Source: an uncultured Prevotellaceae bacterium
GTDB lineage: Bacteria; Bacteroidota; Bacteroidia; Bacteroidales; Bacteroidaceae
Assembly (NCBI GenBank): GCA_902781315.1
Contig: CACZIT010000020.1
Location: 23,992-87,991, forward strand
Direction: 5' to 3'
Length of the DNA: 64,000 nucleotides
The stretch's first letter is position 1; each line of letters begins with the position of its first letter. Below, piece by piece: positions 8,033-16,740 of the stretch. Below the pieces are notes generated by a model. The model worked only from the letters and a program-made list of their open reading frames with translations, was not told where the DNA came from and searched no databases. The position numbers and the translations under genes were made by a program.

Positions 8033-9308
8033 AGTTCAAATTACTGAAAATATTGCCAAGGACTTCGTTGGGGGTGATTTGGCCACCGGTGATTTCGGCA
8101 AGGATGTCGAGGACTTGGCGAAGGTCTTCGCTAAGGAGGTCGCCGCTCATTTGCATGTCAAGACCGGCGAGGACGCGCTGGAGGGCTTCGTGAGCACGGA
8201 GGAGAGCGTCGTAGTGGCGGGCGTTGGTGATGATGACATCAGAATCGGAGGTCTTGGGGGCAGCAGCGATGAGTTGCTGCTTCAGGGCTTCGAGACCTAC
8301 GCCATACTTGGCTTGGAAGGTTGAGGTTTTGTTCTCGATGCGGATGACGGTCTGGCCGTCGCGGGTCTCGATGTCGGGGTAGGGGACACCGGGCTCGGTC
8401 ATCAGCAAGATGATGCGGGCTCGCTGGGCTGCGGCTTTTGAACGCTCGATGCCGAGACTTTCTATTTGGTCATCGGTATGGCGGATGCCGGCTGTGTCAA
8501 TAAAACGGAAGGAGATGCCACCTAGCTGCATGGTGTCTTCGATGGCATCGCGGGTGGTGCCTTGAATGTCGCTTACGATGGCACGCTCTTCGCCCAGCAA
8601 GGCGTTGAGCAGGGTGCTTTTACCTACATTTGGCGCGCCTATGATGGCTACGGGGATGCCGTTCTTAAGGGCATTGCCTGTCTGGAAGGTGTCGGCCAGA
8701 TGGGTGATATGATTGTCAATAGTTTTGGCAAGTTCCAGCAATTCGCTGCGGTCGGCAAATTCGAGGTCTTCGTGGTCGGAGAAGTCGAGTTCGAGTTCGA
8801 GGAGCGAGGTGAGCTTGAGCAGCTGCTCACGCATGTTGGCTAACTCCGAGGAGATGCCTCCACGCAGTTGGCTCATGGCCATGTGATGGGTGGCGCGGTT
8901 GGTGGAGGCGATGAGGTCGGCTACGGCTTCCGCTTGCGAGAGATCCATCTTGCCGTTGAGATAGGCGCGCTGGGTGTATTCACCAGGGCCAGCCATCCGA
9001 CAGCCATGCTGCACCAGGAGTTCCAGCACCTTGTTTAATATATAGCGTGAGCCGTGACAGCTGATCTCAACAGAGTCTTCGCCAGTGTAGCTATGAGGAG
9101 CTTTAAAAACTGAGACCATAGCCTCATCGATGACGTCGGTGCCATCGGTGAGACGGGTAAAGTGGACGGTGTTGGCTTCGACGGGGTCGAAGCATACGGA
9201 ACAGATGGCGCTGACCACGCTGAAGGATAACGGGCCGCTGATGCGGATGATGCCGAGGGCTCCACCAGGAGCAGTTGCGAGAGCACAGATAGTGTCGTTG
9301 TTGCTCAT
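8031..9308 (-). CDS. mnmE: tRNA modification GTPase MnmE with altered C-terminus
   Basis: MnmE with MnmG makes the 5-carboxymethylaminomethyl group on wobble U34 of tRNAs. The 425-residue protein has the formyl-THF binding N-domain, a helical domain and an inserted G domain: G1 GAPNVGKS (224-231), G2 TTRD (251-254), G3 DTAG (271-274). Two points are odd. The G4 position reads NKTS (326-329) rather than NKxD. The protein also ends LGNIFSNLN where the family ends FCIGK, so the conserved C-terminal cysteine is missing. The end coincides with the ICE boundary. The ATG at 9308 is chosen because it overlaps the upstream stop as ATGA. A start five codons earlier is possible but less likely. Confidence 0.93.
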   Translation of the reverse strand: MSNNDTICALATAPGGALGIIRISGPLSFSVVSAICSVCFDPVEANTVHFTRLTDGTDVIDEAMVSVFKAPHSYTGEDSVEISCHGSRYILNKVLELLVQHGCRMAGPGEYTQRAYLNGKMDLSQAEAVADLIASTNRATHHMAMSQLRGGISSELANMREQLLKLTSLLELELDFSDHEDLEFADRSELLELAKTIDNHITHLADTFQTGNALKNGIPVAIIGAPNVGKSTLLNALLGEERAIVSDIQGTTRDAIEDTMQLGGISFRFIDTAGIRHTDDQIESLGIERSKAAAQRARIILLMTEPGVPYPDIETRDGQTVIRIENKTSTFQAKYGVGLEALKQQLIAAAPKTSDSDVIITNARHYDALLRAHEALQRVLAGLDMQMSGDLLSEDLRQVLDILAEITGGQITPNEVLGNIFSNLN

Positions 9309-9604
9309 TTCTTTTTGGCCCAAGTATTGGCAAGGATAATGAAAACCATCGTTACAAGGATGAATGCAAAGAAAGCCCCCATCTGTGTTGCACGGTTGCT
9401 TTCAATGATGGGTTGGATGCTCAGAAAGCCGGCGGTTATTACGCAAATGATAGCCATCAGTAAACGCAACCGCTTGATGTTGACTTTGCTTTTTTCTTCT
9501 TCACTCGCAGTATTATAACCGGCAATGAGTTTATCACCCTTACCCATCAGAAAGATGACGGCAAGGATGATAAATAAGATGGACATAATGACTGAAACAA
9601 TCAT
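9305..9604 (-). CDS. DUF3784-like small membrane protein
   Basis: 99 residues with three hydrophobic helices (about 3-20, 43-60 and 70-92) and a short basic tail. The stretch between helices 1 and 2 (KGDKLIAGYNTASEEEK) is the typical signature of DUF3784 proteins. Function is unknown. The start at 9604 overlaps the stop of the phosphorylase gene (ATGA), and its own stop overlaps the mnmE start in the same way, so the three genes form a tightly coupled leftward operon. The longer upstream reading frame has no membrane or domain character and was not used. Confidence 0.75.
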   Translation of the reverse strand: MIVSVIMSILFIILAVIFLMGKGDKLIAGYNTASEEEKSKVNIKRLRLLMAIICVITAGFLSIQPIIESNRATQMGAFFAFILVTMVFIILANTWAKKK

Positions 9605-10470
9605 ATGCGGTCGAGCACTTTCTGGATGAGTGTGTCGATGGAGTTTTTGTACTCGGTGTTCATCTCGGTGGTGTAGCGGTTGGCGATGACCATGCAACAA
9701 GTCATGGCACGATGGCCGAGGAGCGAGGCAAGACCAGCGAGGGCGGAGGATTCCATCTCGAAGTTGCAGATTTTCAAGTTGTTATACTCGAATGATTCAA
9801 CCTTTTTGTTCTGGTCAGGGTCGGCAATATTGGCACGAAGCACACGCCCTTGAGGACCATAGAAACCACCGCAAGAGATGGTGTAGCCCCGCACCATATC
9901 GTCTTGAGCAATCTGCTCGATGAGGTCTGCGTCGGCAATGGACACATAGGGTGCTCCCTTGATGGGATTCCACTGCATGTGCTCTTTGAAGGCCTCTTCC
10001 ATCTCGAGGTCGCACACATCGTTGCGGTCGGCATAGAAGTTGAGGAGGCCGTCGAAGCCGATGCTCTTCACGGAAGCCACGAAACTGCCTGTGGGAGTGA
10101 AAGGCTGCAGGCCACCGCAGGTGCCGATGCGCACACAGGTGAGCGTGCGGTGTTCGGGTTTCTCGGTGCGAGTTTCATAGTCGATGTTGGCGAGTGTATC
10201 GAGCTCGTTCATGACGATGTCGATGTTGTCGCACCCGATGCCATGGCTCTGACAAGTGATGCGTTTTCCTTTGTAGGTACCGGTGATGGTATGGAATTCG
10301 CGACTTTGCACTTCGCACTCGATGGTGTCGAAATGAGCGGCCACAGTATTAACGCGGGCAGGATCGCCTACGAGTATTACTTTGTCGGCGAGTTGCTCGG
10401 GCTTCAGGTGAAGGTGGAAGCACGAGCCGTCGGCATTGATGATAAGTTCAGATTCAGGAAAATGTTTCAT
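9601..10470 (-). CDS. Nucleoside phosphorylase (uridine phosphorylase family)
   Basis: A PNP/UDP-family phosphorylase that cleaves a nucleoside with phosphate to base and ribose-1-phosphate in the cytoplasm. Phosphate-binding GDPARV is at residues 35-40. RIGTCGG lies near 114-120, and the ribose/base site FEMESSAL lies near 236-243. It is longer (289 residues) than the E. coli Udp of about 250. The substrate (uridine or another nucleoside) cannot be read from the sequence, so no symbol is given. First gene of the coupled trio with the DUF3784 gene and mnmE, about 24 bases after the beta-propeller gene. Confidence 0.85.
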   Translation of the reverse strand: MKHFPESELIINADGSCFHLHLKPEQLADKVILVGDPARVNTVAAHFDTIECEVQSREFHTITGTYKGKRITCQSHGIGCDNIDIVMNELDTLANIDYETRTEKPEHRTLTCVRIGTCGGLQPFTPTGSFVASVKSIGFDGLLNFYADRNDVCDLEMEEAFKEHMQWNPIKGAPYVSIADADLIEQIAQDDMVRGYTISCGGFYGPQGRVLRANIADPDQNKKVESFEYNNLKICNFEMESSALAGLASLLGHRAMTCCMVIANRYTTEMNTEYKNSIDTLIQKVLDRI

Positions 10471-10494
10471 AATGGTATATATGATTTTTTAAAA

Positions 10495-11658
10495 TTATTG
10501 TCTTACCCTTGTTTCTATGTAGCGGATTTCCTTTGCCATTTGTGCAAGTCGTGGCTGTGATTCAAGAATTTGGTGCTCGAGTCGGAGCATGGATTCTTTC
10601 ATCTGCCGTTGCTCGCGTGCAGAGGCATTAGCGTATTTGTCGCGCTGCATCTCGAGGGTACGTACATCAGTGGCGAGTGTTGACTCGAGTTCGGCGTACT
10701 GCTTATAGAGTTGACGCGACTGAGGCGAACGGAAGTCGCTGAGCTGATGGTAAGTCAGTTGGTCGTTGATGACAAAAGAAAATGAACTGCCGCTGCTCTT
10801 TCGAGCCTGCTGACTGAGCATGTTCTGATAACGCTCAAGTGCTTCCTGCCGGTCGCCGAAACGCCAAGTGTCGCTGATGCTGGTGAGGCGTGCGAAGCAG
10901 CGCAGTTGGTCGTCGGAGAGGTCTTCGTCCTCAAAGCTGACGCGCGGAAATTGAGGAACGAAAGTGTAGATACAAACCTTTCCTTCAGGCTGATGGCGGT
11001 CGCTGACGAGATAGCCCAGTTCGTTGACTTCGTCGATGGCAAGAAGATAGTCGTTTGCCGTGGAGTTGAAAGGCAGACCGTAGTTTTCAGGGCGATAGAA
11101 AGTGCCCGACTCAGTATCGTAGAGTGTCATGAAAATGTCATATCCTCCTATGCTGTTCTCGCCTTTGGCAGCAAAGAAGAGAGTCATGCCGTCGGACATG
11201 AGGAAAGGATAGTTGGGCGAGCGATAGTCGGCTCCAAACTCCGTGAGTTCGCGTGGTTTACTCCACTGGTTTCCAAGACGATCGATGGAGTAGAGGCGTG
11301 TGGAGAGCGTGTCGCCATCGGCATAGTAGCATCGATCGCCGAACTCATTCTGGAAAACGGCAAGAGGAACTTGCGTGGGGCGGTCGAAGAACTGTTCGTA
11401 ACTGCTGATGGTTCCAGCCTCGGGTGCCAGTGGAATCTGACTAAGGAACGTTGCCTTGTCGACTACAACGCTATCTACAAACAAAATCTTTGCCGTAGCT
11501 GGCAGCATTGTTTTGAAAAGTTTCTGTGCGGGTGTTTCTTCAACTACGACTGGTTGAGCCGCAGGAGTTGCCTTGCGAACTGTTTTACGCTTTTGTGCCA
11601 TGATGGGCATGGCGACTGACATGAGTAATGCGATGGCAATGATATTCTTTGTCTTCAT
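10495..11658 (-). CDS. Secreted PD40/WD40-like beta-propeller protein
   Basis: 387 residues. A signal peptide (about 1-21, ending MAQ) directs it to the periplasm or outer membrane. The central part carries TolB/PD40-like blades: RSPNYPFLMSDGMTLFFAAK, then GGYDIFMTLYD and a further ANDYLLAIDE/GYLVSDR blade. The C-terminal third is a charged, probably coiled region (from about 310) rich in E, R and Q. Such proteins often bind cell-envelope complexes, but no partner is shown here. A TAACTTTG -7 box precedes it at 11685-11692. Confidence 0.75.
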   Translation of the reverse strand: MKTKNIIAIALLMSVAMPIMAQKRKTVRKATPAAQPVVVEETPAQKLFKTMLPATAKILFVDSVVVDKATFLSQIPLAPEAGTISSYEQFFDRPTQVPLAVFQNEFGDRCYYADGDTLSTRLYSIDRLGNQWSKPRELTEFGADYRSPNYPFLMSDGMTLFFAAKGENSIGGYDIFMTLYDTESGTFYRPENYGLPFNSTANDYLLAIDEVNELGYLVSDRHQPEGKVCIYTFVPQFPRVSFEDEDLSDDQLRCFARLTSISDTWRFGDRQEALERYQNMLSQQARKSSGSSFSFVINDQLTYHQLSDFRSPQSRQLYKQYAELESTLATDVRTLEMQRDKYANASAREQRQMKESMLRLEHQILESQPRLAQMAKEIRYIETRVRQ

Positions 11659-11684
11659 TCGGATTTAAACTTGTTTTGAAAAAA

Positions 11685-11692
11685 CAAAGTTA
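11685..11692 (-). promoter_or_regulatory. -7 box of the beta-propeller gene
   Basis: Minus-strand TAACTTTG, 26 bases before the start at 11658, matches the Bacteroidales -7 consensus. No TTTG at proper distance was found. Confidence 0.5.
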
Positions 11693-11741
11693 CGAAAAAA
11701 AAGCAAAGGAGCGTGTCGTATGGTTGAAGAATTAAGTGTTT

Positions 11742-12467
11742 TTAATAATCGCGGCTGTCTTCAACGAGTTTGCCTTCGCGCTCGAGGGCGTGCCAAAGTG
11801 AATAGCGGAACTCAGGATTGAGTTGGTTCATTTGCTCGTAGACGGCATGGATGCTGGTGCGATGAGTGTCGGTGTCGTAGGGGCAGAGTTTCTTTTGGGG
11901 CTGGTAGTGTTGAGCCTCGGCAAAATCACGGATGTCAGCCTCGTGGCACAGGCAAAGCGGGCGGATGATGGCCAACGGCATTTTCTTCATGCGCAGCAAG
12001 GCAGGCATGGAGTCGAACCGGCCTTGGAAGGTGAGGTTCATTAGTGCCGTGTGGAGTATGTCGTCCTGATGGTGGCCGAGTGCAATTTTCTGGCAACCAA
12101 GTTCCTGCGCCAGGTTGAAGATTTGTTTGCGACGGTTCCAGGAACAGAGGAAGCAGGGCGTCTTCTGCTTGCGTGTGGGTGTTTCGTCGACGTCGAAGCG
12201 GGTAGTCAGGATATGCAGGGGCACGTCGAGGCGGCGGCAGAAGTCTTCCAGGTAAGAGGTGTCGGTTTCGTAGGCTATATTCTCCATTCGCACGTGGACT
12301 GCTGACAGCTGGAAGCGCGGCGGATAGATGTGGCGGCGCTCTGCTAACAACTGTAGCAGGCACAGCGAGTCCTTGCCTCCAGAGAGCGCCACCAGCACGT
12401 GCTCGCCATCCTCAATGAGGCGATATTCGCGCAGGGCACGGGTGAGGAGGCGTAGGAGGTGATTCAA
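11742..12467 (-). CDS. ttcA: TtcA-like tRNA 2-thiocytidine biosynthesis ATPase
   Basis: A PP-loop ATPase predicted to thiolate cytidine 32 in tRNA. The PP-loop SGGKDS is at residues 29-34. The CxxC pair at C105/C108 (PCFLC) and a third cysteine near C195 (KKLCPYD) fit the iron-sulfur ligands of TtcA. GHHQDD (131-136) is the second nucleotide motif. At 241 residues it is shorter than E. coli TtcA (about 310), as usual in Bacteroidetes. TilS is the other PP-loop option but lacks this cysteine set. Confidence 0.85.
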   Translation of the reverse strand: MNHLLRLLTRALREYRLIEDGEHVLVALSGGKDSLCLLQLLAERRHIYPPRFQLSAVHVRMENIAYETDTSYLEDFCRRLDVPLHILTTRFDVDETPTRKQKTPCFLCSWNRRKQIFNLAQELGCQKIALGHHQDDILHTALMNLTFQGRFDSMPALLRMKKMPLAIIRPLCLCHEADIRDFAEAQHYQPQKKLCPYDTDTHRTSIHAVYEQMNQLNPEFRYSLWHALEREGKLVEDSRDY

Positions 12468-12506
12468 ATTTTTAAAAATCGAGAGTTGGGAATGAAAAGC
12501 GAGGGG

Positions 12507-12875
12507 CTACTTCATGAACACGAGGTAGACAGCGCAGATGATGAGCAGGAACGCAAGGATGTGGTTCCAATGCAGGTGGTCGCCCTGGAACATGATGTTG
12601 GCAATGACGACGAAGACCGCCAGCGAGATGCATTCCTGAATGACTTTCAGTTGGACGAGCGAAAAGGGACCGCCGTTGCCGATGAATCCCATGCGGTTGG
12701 CCGGCACCTGACAACAATACTCCAGAAAAGCAATGCCCCACGAAAACACGATGACACCCAGCAGGGGCCAGTTGTTGCTGATGCCAGACTGCTGAAGACG
12801 AAGATGCCCATACCAAGCAAGCGTCATGAAGACGTTGCTTAGTATGAGCAAAATGATGGTATAAAGTCCGTTCAT
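12507..12875 (-). CDS. DMT-superfamily membrane protein (DUF486)
   Basis: 122 residues with four predicted membrane helices covering nearly the whole chain. FMTLAWYGHL and WGIAFLEYCCQVPANRMGF are typical of the DUF486 family, small drug/metabolite transporter-like proteins of unknown substrate. It lies between ttcA and the Nfn-like gene on the same strand, separated from the latter by a repeated hairpin. Confidence 0.85.
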   Translation of the reverse strand: MNGLYTIILLILSNVFMTLAWYGHLRLQQSGISNNWPLLGVIVFSWGIAFLEYCCQVPANRMGFIGNGGPFSLVQLKVIQECISLAVFVVIANIMFQGDHLHWNHILAFLLIICAVYLVFMK

Positions 12876-12889
12876 TTCAGATGGATAGG

Positions 12890-12963
12890 GTTGCTGTGGT
12901 ACAGCAACATACGAAACTTATTGGTTGCTGTGGTACAGCAACAGACTAACTTATTGGTTGCTG
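12890..12963. repeat. Tandem 33-34 bp repeat with a hairpin copied from a gene end
   Basis: GTTGCTGTGGTACAGCAAC, an 8-bp-arm hairpin, occurs at 12890-12908 and 12924-12942. Both are followed by ACTTATTG within a 33-34 base unit. A third partial copy (ACTTATTGGTTGCTG) is the stop region of the Nfn-like gene itself. The gene's last codons (AGC AAC CAA TAA on the minus strand) have thus been duplicated into the spacer. The hairpins have no T-run. Confidence 0.7.
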
Positions 12964-15311
12964 AGACGTTCGTGCATATTCTGGGCGGCACGACGGCCGT
13001 CGCCCATAGCCAGAATGACAGTTGCACCACCGCGCACGATGTCGCCACCGGCAAAGATGTTCGGACGCGACGACTGCATGCCTTCGTTGACAGCGATCGT
13101 GTTCTTGCGGCCGAGCTCAAGGCCTTCGATGGACTTTGGTACGAGCGGGTTGGGCGATACGCCAATGGCCACGATGACCTGATCGACATCGATAGTGACG
13201 GTTTTTCCTTCTACGGGCACGGGCGAACGACGGCCGGAAGCATCTGGCTCGCCCAGCTCCATTACCTGTAGTACTGCTGCGCGAACGGCACCCTTTTCGT
13301 CGGCCAGATATTCGATGGGATTGTGCAGCGTGAGGAAGTTGATTCCTTCTTCCTTGGCGTGCTTCACCTCCTCGAGACGTGCGGGCATCTCGGCCTCAGA
13401 ACGACGGTAGACGATAGTTACCTCGGCACCCAGACGCTTGGCTGTACGGCAGGAGTCCATGGCTGTGTTGCCACCACCGACAACGAGCACGCGGTGAGCC
13501 TCGTTAAGCGGCGTGTCGGACTTTGGATTGGCAGCATCCATCAGGTTGACACGCGTCAGATATTCGTTCGACGACATGATGTTCAGGTAGTTCTCGCCTG
13601 GGATGTTCATGAAGTTGGGCAGACCAGCACCGCTTGCTACGAAGATGCCTTTAAATCCTTCATCCTCAAGCTCTTGTGTACTGATGGTTTTACCAACGAT
13701 TACATCTGTTTGGAAGTGTACGCCCATCTTTTTCAAGTTGTCGATTTCTACATCGACGATTTTGTTGGGCAGACGGAATTCGGGGATGCCATACTTCAGC
13801 ACACCGCCAATCTCGTGCAGAGCCTCGAAGACGTGAACGTCGTAGCCAAACTTGGCCATGTCGCCTGCGAAGGAGAGACCGGCAGGACCTGAGCCCACGA
13901 CAGCTACCTTGATACCGTTGGCGGGAGCCATGTCGGGCAGGGAGATTTGTCCACTCTCACGTTCGTAGTCGGCTGCAAAACGCTCAAGGTATCCAATGGC
14001 CACAGCGGGATGATTCATCTTCAGGTGAATACAGCGGCTCTCGCATTGCTTCTCCTGTGGGCATACGCGTCCGCATACGGCAGGCAGGGCCGACGTCTGC
14101 TTCAGCACCTTGGCAGCCGAGAGGAAGTCGCCGCGCTCTATGTTCTTGATGAACGACGGAATGTTGATGTTCACGGGACAACCTTCCACGCAAGTTGGCT
14201 TCGGGCAGTCGAGGCATCGCTTGGCCTCGGTGAGAGCCATCTCGGCGGTGAGGCCGATGTTCACCTCTTCCGTTCGTGTGGTGGCACGATAGACAGGGTC
14301 TAACTCTGGCATGACGACGCGCGGGATGAGCGTGCGCTCCTTCGGCTTCATCGAGGCCCGCAGCTCCTTGCGCCACTCGGCATCGCGGTCGGTGAGCGAC
14401 TCGGTGGGGGCGGCAGAGGTGGTATCGGAACCTACGGAAGCCTGAGGGGCTTCAGCGGCTTTCTTTTCGCTTTCGCAGGTGGGGCAGACGTGGTCTTCGT
14501 AGTGCTCCATCTCGTCGAGCTCGGCCTTCTTGAAGGTACCCATGCGCTTAAACATCTCGTCCCAGTCAACCTGATGACCGTCGAACTCAGGTCCGTCGAT
14601 GCAGACGAACTTCGTCTTGCCGCCGATGGTGAGACGGCAGGCACCGCACATGCCCGTGCCGTCAACCATGATGGTGTTCAGCGACACGTCGGTAGGAATG
14701 TTGTATTTCTGCGTGAGCAGGCAGGAGAACTTCATCATGATGGGAGGGCCAATGGCGAAGACGCGGTCGACGTGTGGCTCTTGCTGGATGAACTTCTCGA
14801 TGCCCACCGTCACTACGCCCTTTTCGCCGTAGGAGCCATCGTCGGTCATGATGATGACTTCGTCAGACGACTCGCGCACCTTGTCCTCCATAATGATGAG
14901 GTCCTTTGAGCGGCCGGCCAGTACGGAGAGCACGCGGTTGCCCGCAGCCTTCAGTGCCTGGATGATAGGCAGCATGGGAGCCACGCCCACGCCGCCGCCG
15001 GCACAGATTACCGTGCCGAAGTTTTCGATGTGGGTGGGGTTGCCAAGTGGGCCTACCACATCAGCAATCATGTCGCCCTCGTTGAGACGGCAAAGTTTTG
15101 TTGAGGACAGACCAACAGTCTGCACGACAAGCGTGATGGTGCCTCGGGCAATGTCAGCCTCGGCAATGGTAAGCGGCATGCGCTCGCCGAGTTTGTCGAC
15201 GCGCACGATGACAAAGTTGCCAGCCTTGCGGCTCTTGGCGATGAGCGGTGCCTCCACTTCCAGCAGGAAGACTTTCTCGGAGAGTTGCTCTTTGCGAACG
15301 ATCTTGTTCAT
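12951..15311 (-). CDS. Fused Nfn-type flavoprotein (ferredoxin-NADP reductase alpha plus GltD-like subunit)
   Basis: 786 residues in two parts. Residues 1-255 form an FNR-like FAD/NAD subunit with a [2Fe-2S] site (C222, C225, C237). Residues about 330-786 form a GltD/NfnB-like subunit with cysteine clusters for two [4Fe-4S] centres (C366, C369, C374, C378 and C413, C417, C423, C427), an FAD motif VVGSGPAG and an NADPH motif VVGGGNTA. The linker has an extra CPTC pair (C276, C279). The architecture matches proteins annotated as dihydroorotate dehydrogenase electron-transfer subunit fused to glutamate synthase small subunit. By family it should move electrons between NADH, NADPH and ferredoxin, possibly by bifurcation. 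A catalytic glutamate synthase large subunit is not nearby. Confidence 0.87.
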   Translation of the reverse strand: MNKIVRKEQLSEKVFLLEVEAPLIAKSRKAGNFVIVRVDKLGERMPLTIAEADIARGTITLVVQTVGLSSTKLCRLNEGDMIADVVGPLGNPTHIENFGTVICAGGGVGVAPMLPIIQALKAAGNRVLSVLAGRSKDLIIMEDKVRESSDEVIIMTDDGSYGEKGVVTVGIEKFIQQEPHVDRVFAIGPPIMMKFSCLLTQKYNIPTDVSLNTIMVDGTGMCGACRLTIGGKTKFVCIDGPEFDGHQVDWDEMFKRMGTFKKAELDEMEHYEDHVCPTCESEKKAAEAPQASVGSDTTSAAPTESLTDRDAEWRKELRASMKPKERTLIPRVVMPELDPVYRATTRTEEVNIGLTAEMALTEAKRCLDCPKPTCVEGCPVNINIPSFIKNIERGDFLSAAKVLKQTSALPAVCGRVCPQEKQCESRCIHLKMNHPAVAIGYLERFAADYERESGQISLPDMAPANGIKVAVVGSGPAGLSFAGDMAKFGYDVHVFEALHEIGGVLKYGIPEFRLPNKIVDVEIDNLKKMGVHFQTDVIVGKTISTQELEDEGFKGIFVASGAGLPNFMNIPGENYLNIMSSNEYLTRVNLMDAANPKSDTPLNEAHRVLVVGGGNTAMDSCRTAKRLGAEVTIVYRRSEAEMPARLEEVKHAKEEGINFLTLHNPIEYLADEKGAVRAAVLQVMELGEPDASGRRSPVPVEGKTVTIDVDQVIVAIGVSPNPLVPKSIEGLELGRKNTIAVNEGMQSSRPNIFAGGDIVRGGATVILAMGDGRRAAQNMHERLSNQ

Positions 15312-15367
15312 AATGTTTTTGGTTTTAGGTAGACTAGATTGACTAGACAGGCTAGATAGATTAGATA

Positions 15368-16699
15368 TTAAAAAGGTTTCTCGTCGATGATCTCGAAGCC
15401 GCAGTAGGGCACCAGGGCCTTCGGTACGCGGATGCCTTCGGGAGTCTGGTTGTTCTCGAGGATGGCAGCCACGATGCGGGGCAGGGCGAGAGCCGAGCCG
15501 TTGAGGGTGTGGCAGAGTTCAATCTTCTTGTCCTCGGCATGGCGGTAGCGGCATTTCAGGCGGTTGGCCTGATAAGTGTCGAAGTTGCTGACTGACGACA
15601 CCTCGAGCCAGCGGCCCTGAGCCTCGGAGTAGACTTCGAAGTCGTAGCAGATGGCAGAGGTGAAGCTCTGGTCGCCGCCGCAGAGCAAAAGAATGCGATA
15701 GGGCAGTTCGAGCTTCTTCAGCAGACCTTCCACGTGCTCCAGCATCTCCTTGTGACTTTCTTTGGAGTGCTCAGGCTTGTCAATGCGCACAATCTCAATC
15801 TTTGAGAACTCGTGCAGGCGGTTCAGTCCGCGCACGTCCTTGCCATAAGAGCCAGCCTCGCGACGGAAGCACTCCGTGTAGGCGCAGTTCTTGATGGGCA
15901 GGTCCTTCTCGTCGAGGATCACGTCGCGGTAGATATTCGTCACAGGCACCTCGGCAGTCGGAATCAGGTAGAAGTCGTCGACCTCGGCATGATACATTTG
16001 GCCCTCCTTGTCGGGCAGTTGGCCGGTGCCGTAGCCCGATGCAGCATTCACCACCGTCGGCGGCATAATCTCGGTGTAGCCCGACTTGCGAGCCTCGTCG
16101 AGGAAGAAGTTGATGAGCGCGCGCTGCAGGCGGGCACCCTTACCGATGTAGACAGGGAATCCGGCACCCGTGATCTTCACGCCCAGGTCGAAGTCGATGA
16201 GGTTGTATTTCTTTGCCAACTCCCAGTGGGGCAGCGGATTCTCAATGCCCAGCGTAGGATTCTCCGTCCAGTTGCCGACGGTATCCTCGGCAGTGCACTC
16301 CTTCAGGTTCGATTTCACCACATGGTTGTCCTCGGCGGCGCGTCCCTCAGGTACTTCGTCGTATGGGATGTTCGGAATTTGGCAGAGCATCGTGGTCAGT
16401 TCCTGCTCAGCGTTAGCCATGACCTCCTGCAGATCTTTATCCTTCTGCTTGAAGTCGGCCACCTGCATCTTCACTTGTTCGGCCTCGTCGCGCTTGCCCT
16501 GCTTCATGAGCATGCCTATCTGAGCGGCCAGTTGCTTGGCCTGTTGTTTTGTCTGGTCGAGCTCGCGCTGAGCTTCGCGGCGACGTTTGTCGACTGCCAT
16601 AACTTGTTCAATGGCTTCGCGAGCTCCATTGAAGTGCTTTTTCTCAAGGCCACTGATGACCCGTTCTGTTTCCTCACTGATGAGTTTTAGTGTAAGCAT
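15368..16699 (-). CDS. serS: Seryl-tRNA synthetase
   Basis: Class II synthetase that charges tRNA-Ser. The N-terminal coiled-coil tRNA-binding arm spans about residues 30-105 and is rich in K, E and Q. Class II motif 2 is at TECFRREAGSYGKDVRG and motif 3 at LNGSALALPRIVAAILENNQ. The length of 443 residues is normal. It is convergent with nothing: its stop is 56 bases before the Nfn-like start on the same strand, and its start faces mutY across a divergent promoter region. Confidence 0.96.
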   Translation of the reverse strand: MLTLKLISEETERVISGLEKKHFNGAREAIEQVMAVDKRRREAQRELDQTKQQAKQLAAQIGMLMKQGKRDEAEQVKMQVADFKQKDKDLQEVMANAEQELTTMLCQIPNIPYDEVPEGRAAEDNHVVKSNLKECTAEDTVGNWTENPTLGIENPLPHWELAKKYNLIDFDLGVKITGAGFPVYIGKGARLQRALINFFLDEARKSGYTEIMPPTVVNAASGYGTGQLPDKEGQMYHAEVDDFYLIPTAEVPVTNIYRDVILDEKDLPIKNCAYTECFRREAGSYGKDVRGLNRLHEFSKIEIVRIDKPEHSKESHKEMLEHVEGLLKKLELPYRILLLCGGDQSFTSAICYDFEVYSEAQGRWLEVSSVSNFDTYQANRLKCRYRHAEDKKIELCHTLNGSALALPRIVAAILENNQTPEGIRVPKALVPYCGFEIIDEKPF

Positions 16700-16740
16700 A
16701 ATAATATTTACGATTTTAATGATTTACAAATTACAATCTG

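Larger units (their letters stand above)
1..8042. mobile_element. Right end of an integrative and conjugative element inserted at the 3' end of mnmE
   Basis: The genes from the left edge to mnmE form a typical Bacteroidales ICE module: resolvase-like fragment, topoisomerase III, excisionase-like HTH protein, tyrosine integrase and a multi-HTH protein. This stretch looks AT-richer than the chromosome to its right. The right boundary is placed where the mnmE frame stops matching its family, between about 8033 and 8043. The left boundary lies outside the window, so no att repeat could be compared. Integration into the 3' end of mnmE/thdF is known for other islands such as SGI1. That this integrase targets mnmE is inferred from position. 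Confidence 0.75.

Noticed and set aside
1-8042. Left attachment site of the ICE inside the window
   Set aside because: No second copy of the mnmE 3' end was found to the left. The element continues past base 1.
15335-15365. Short TAGA-rich repeats between the Nfn-like gene and serS
   Set aside because: Short irregular copies such as GACTAGA can arise by slippage and show no fixed period or structure.
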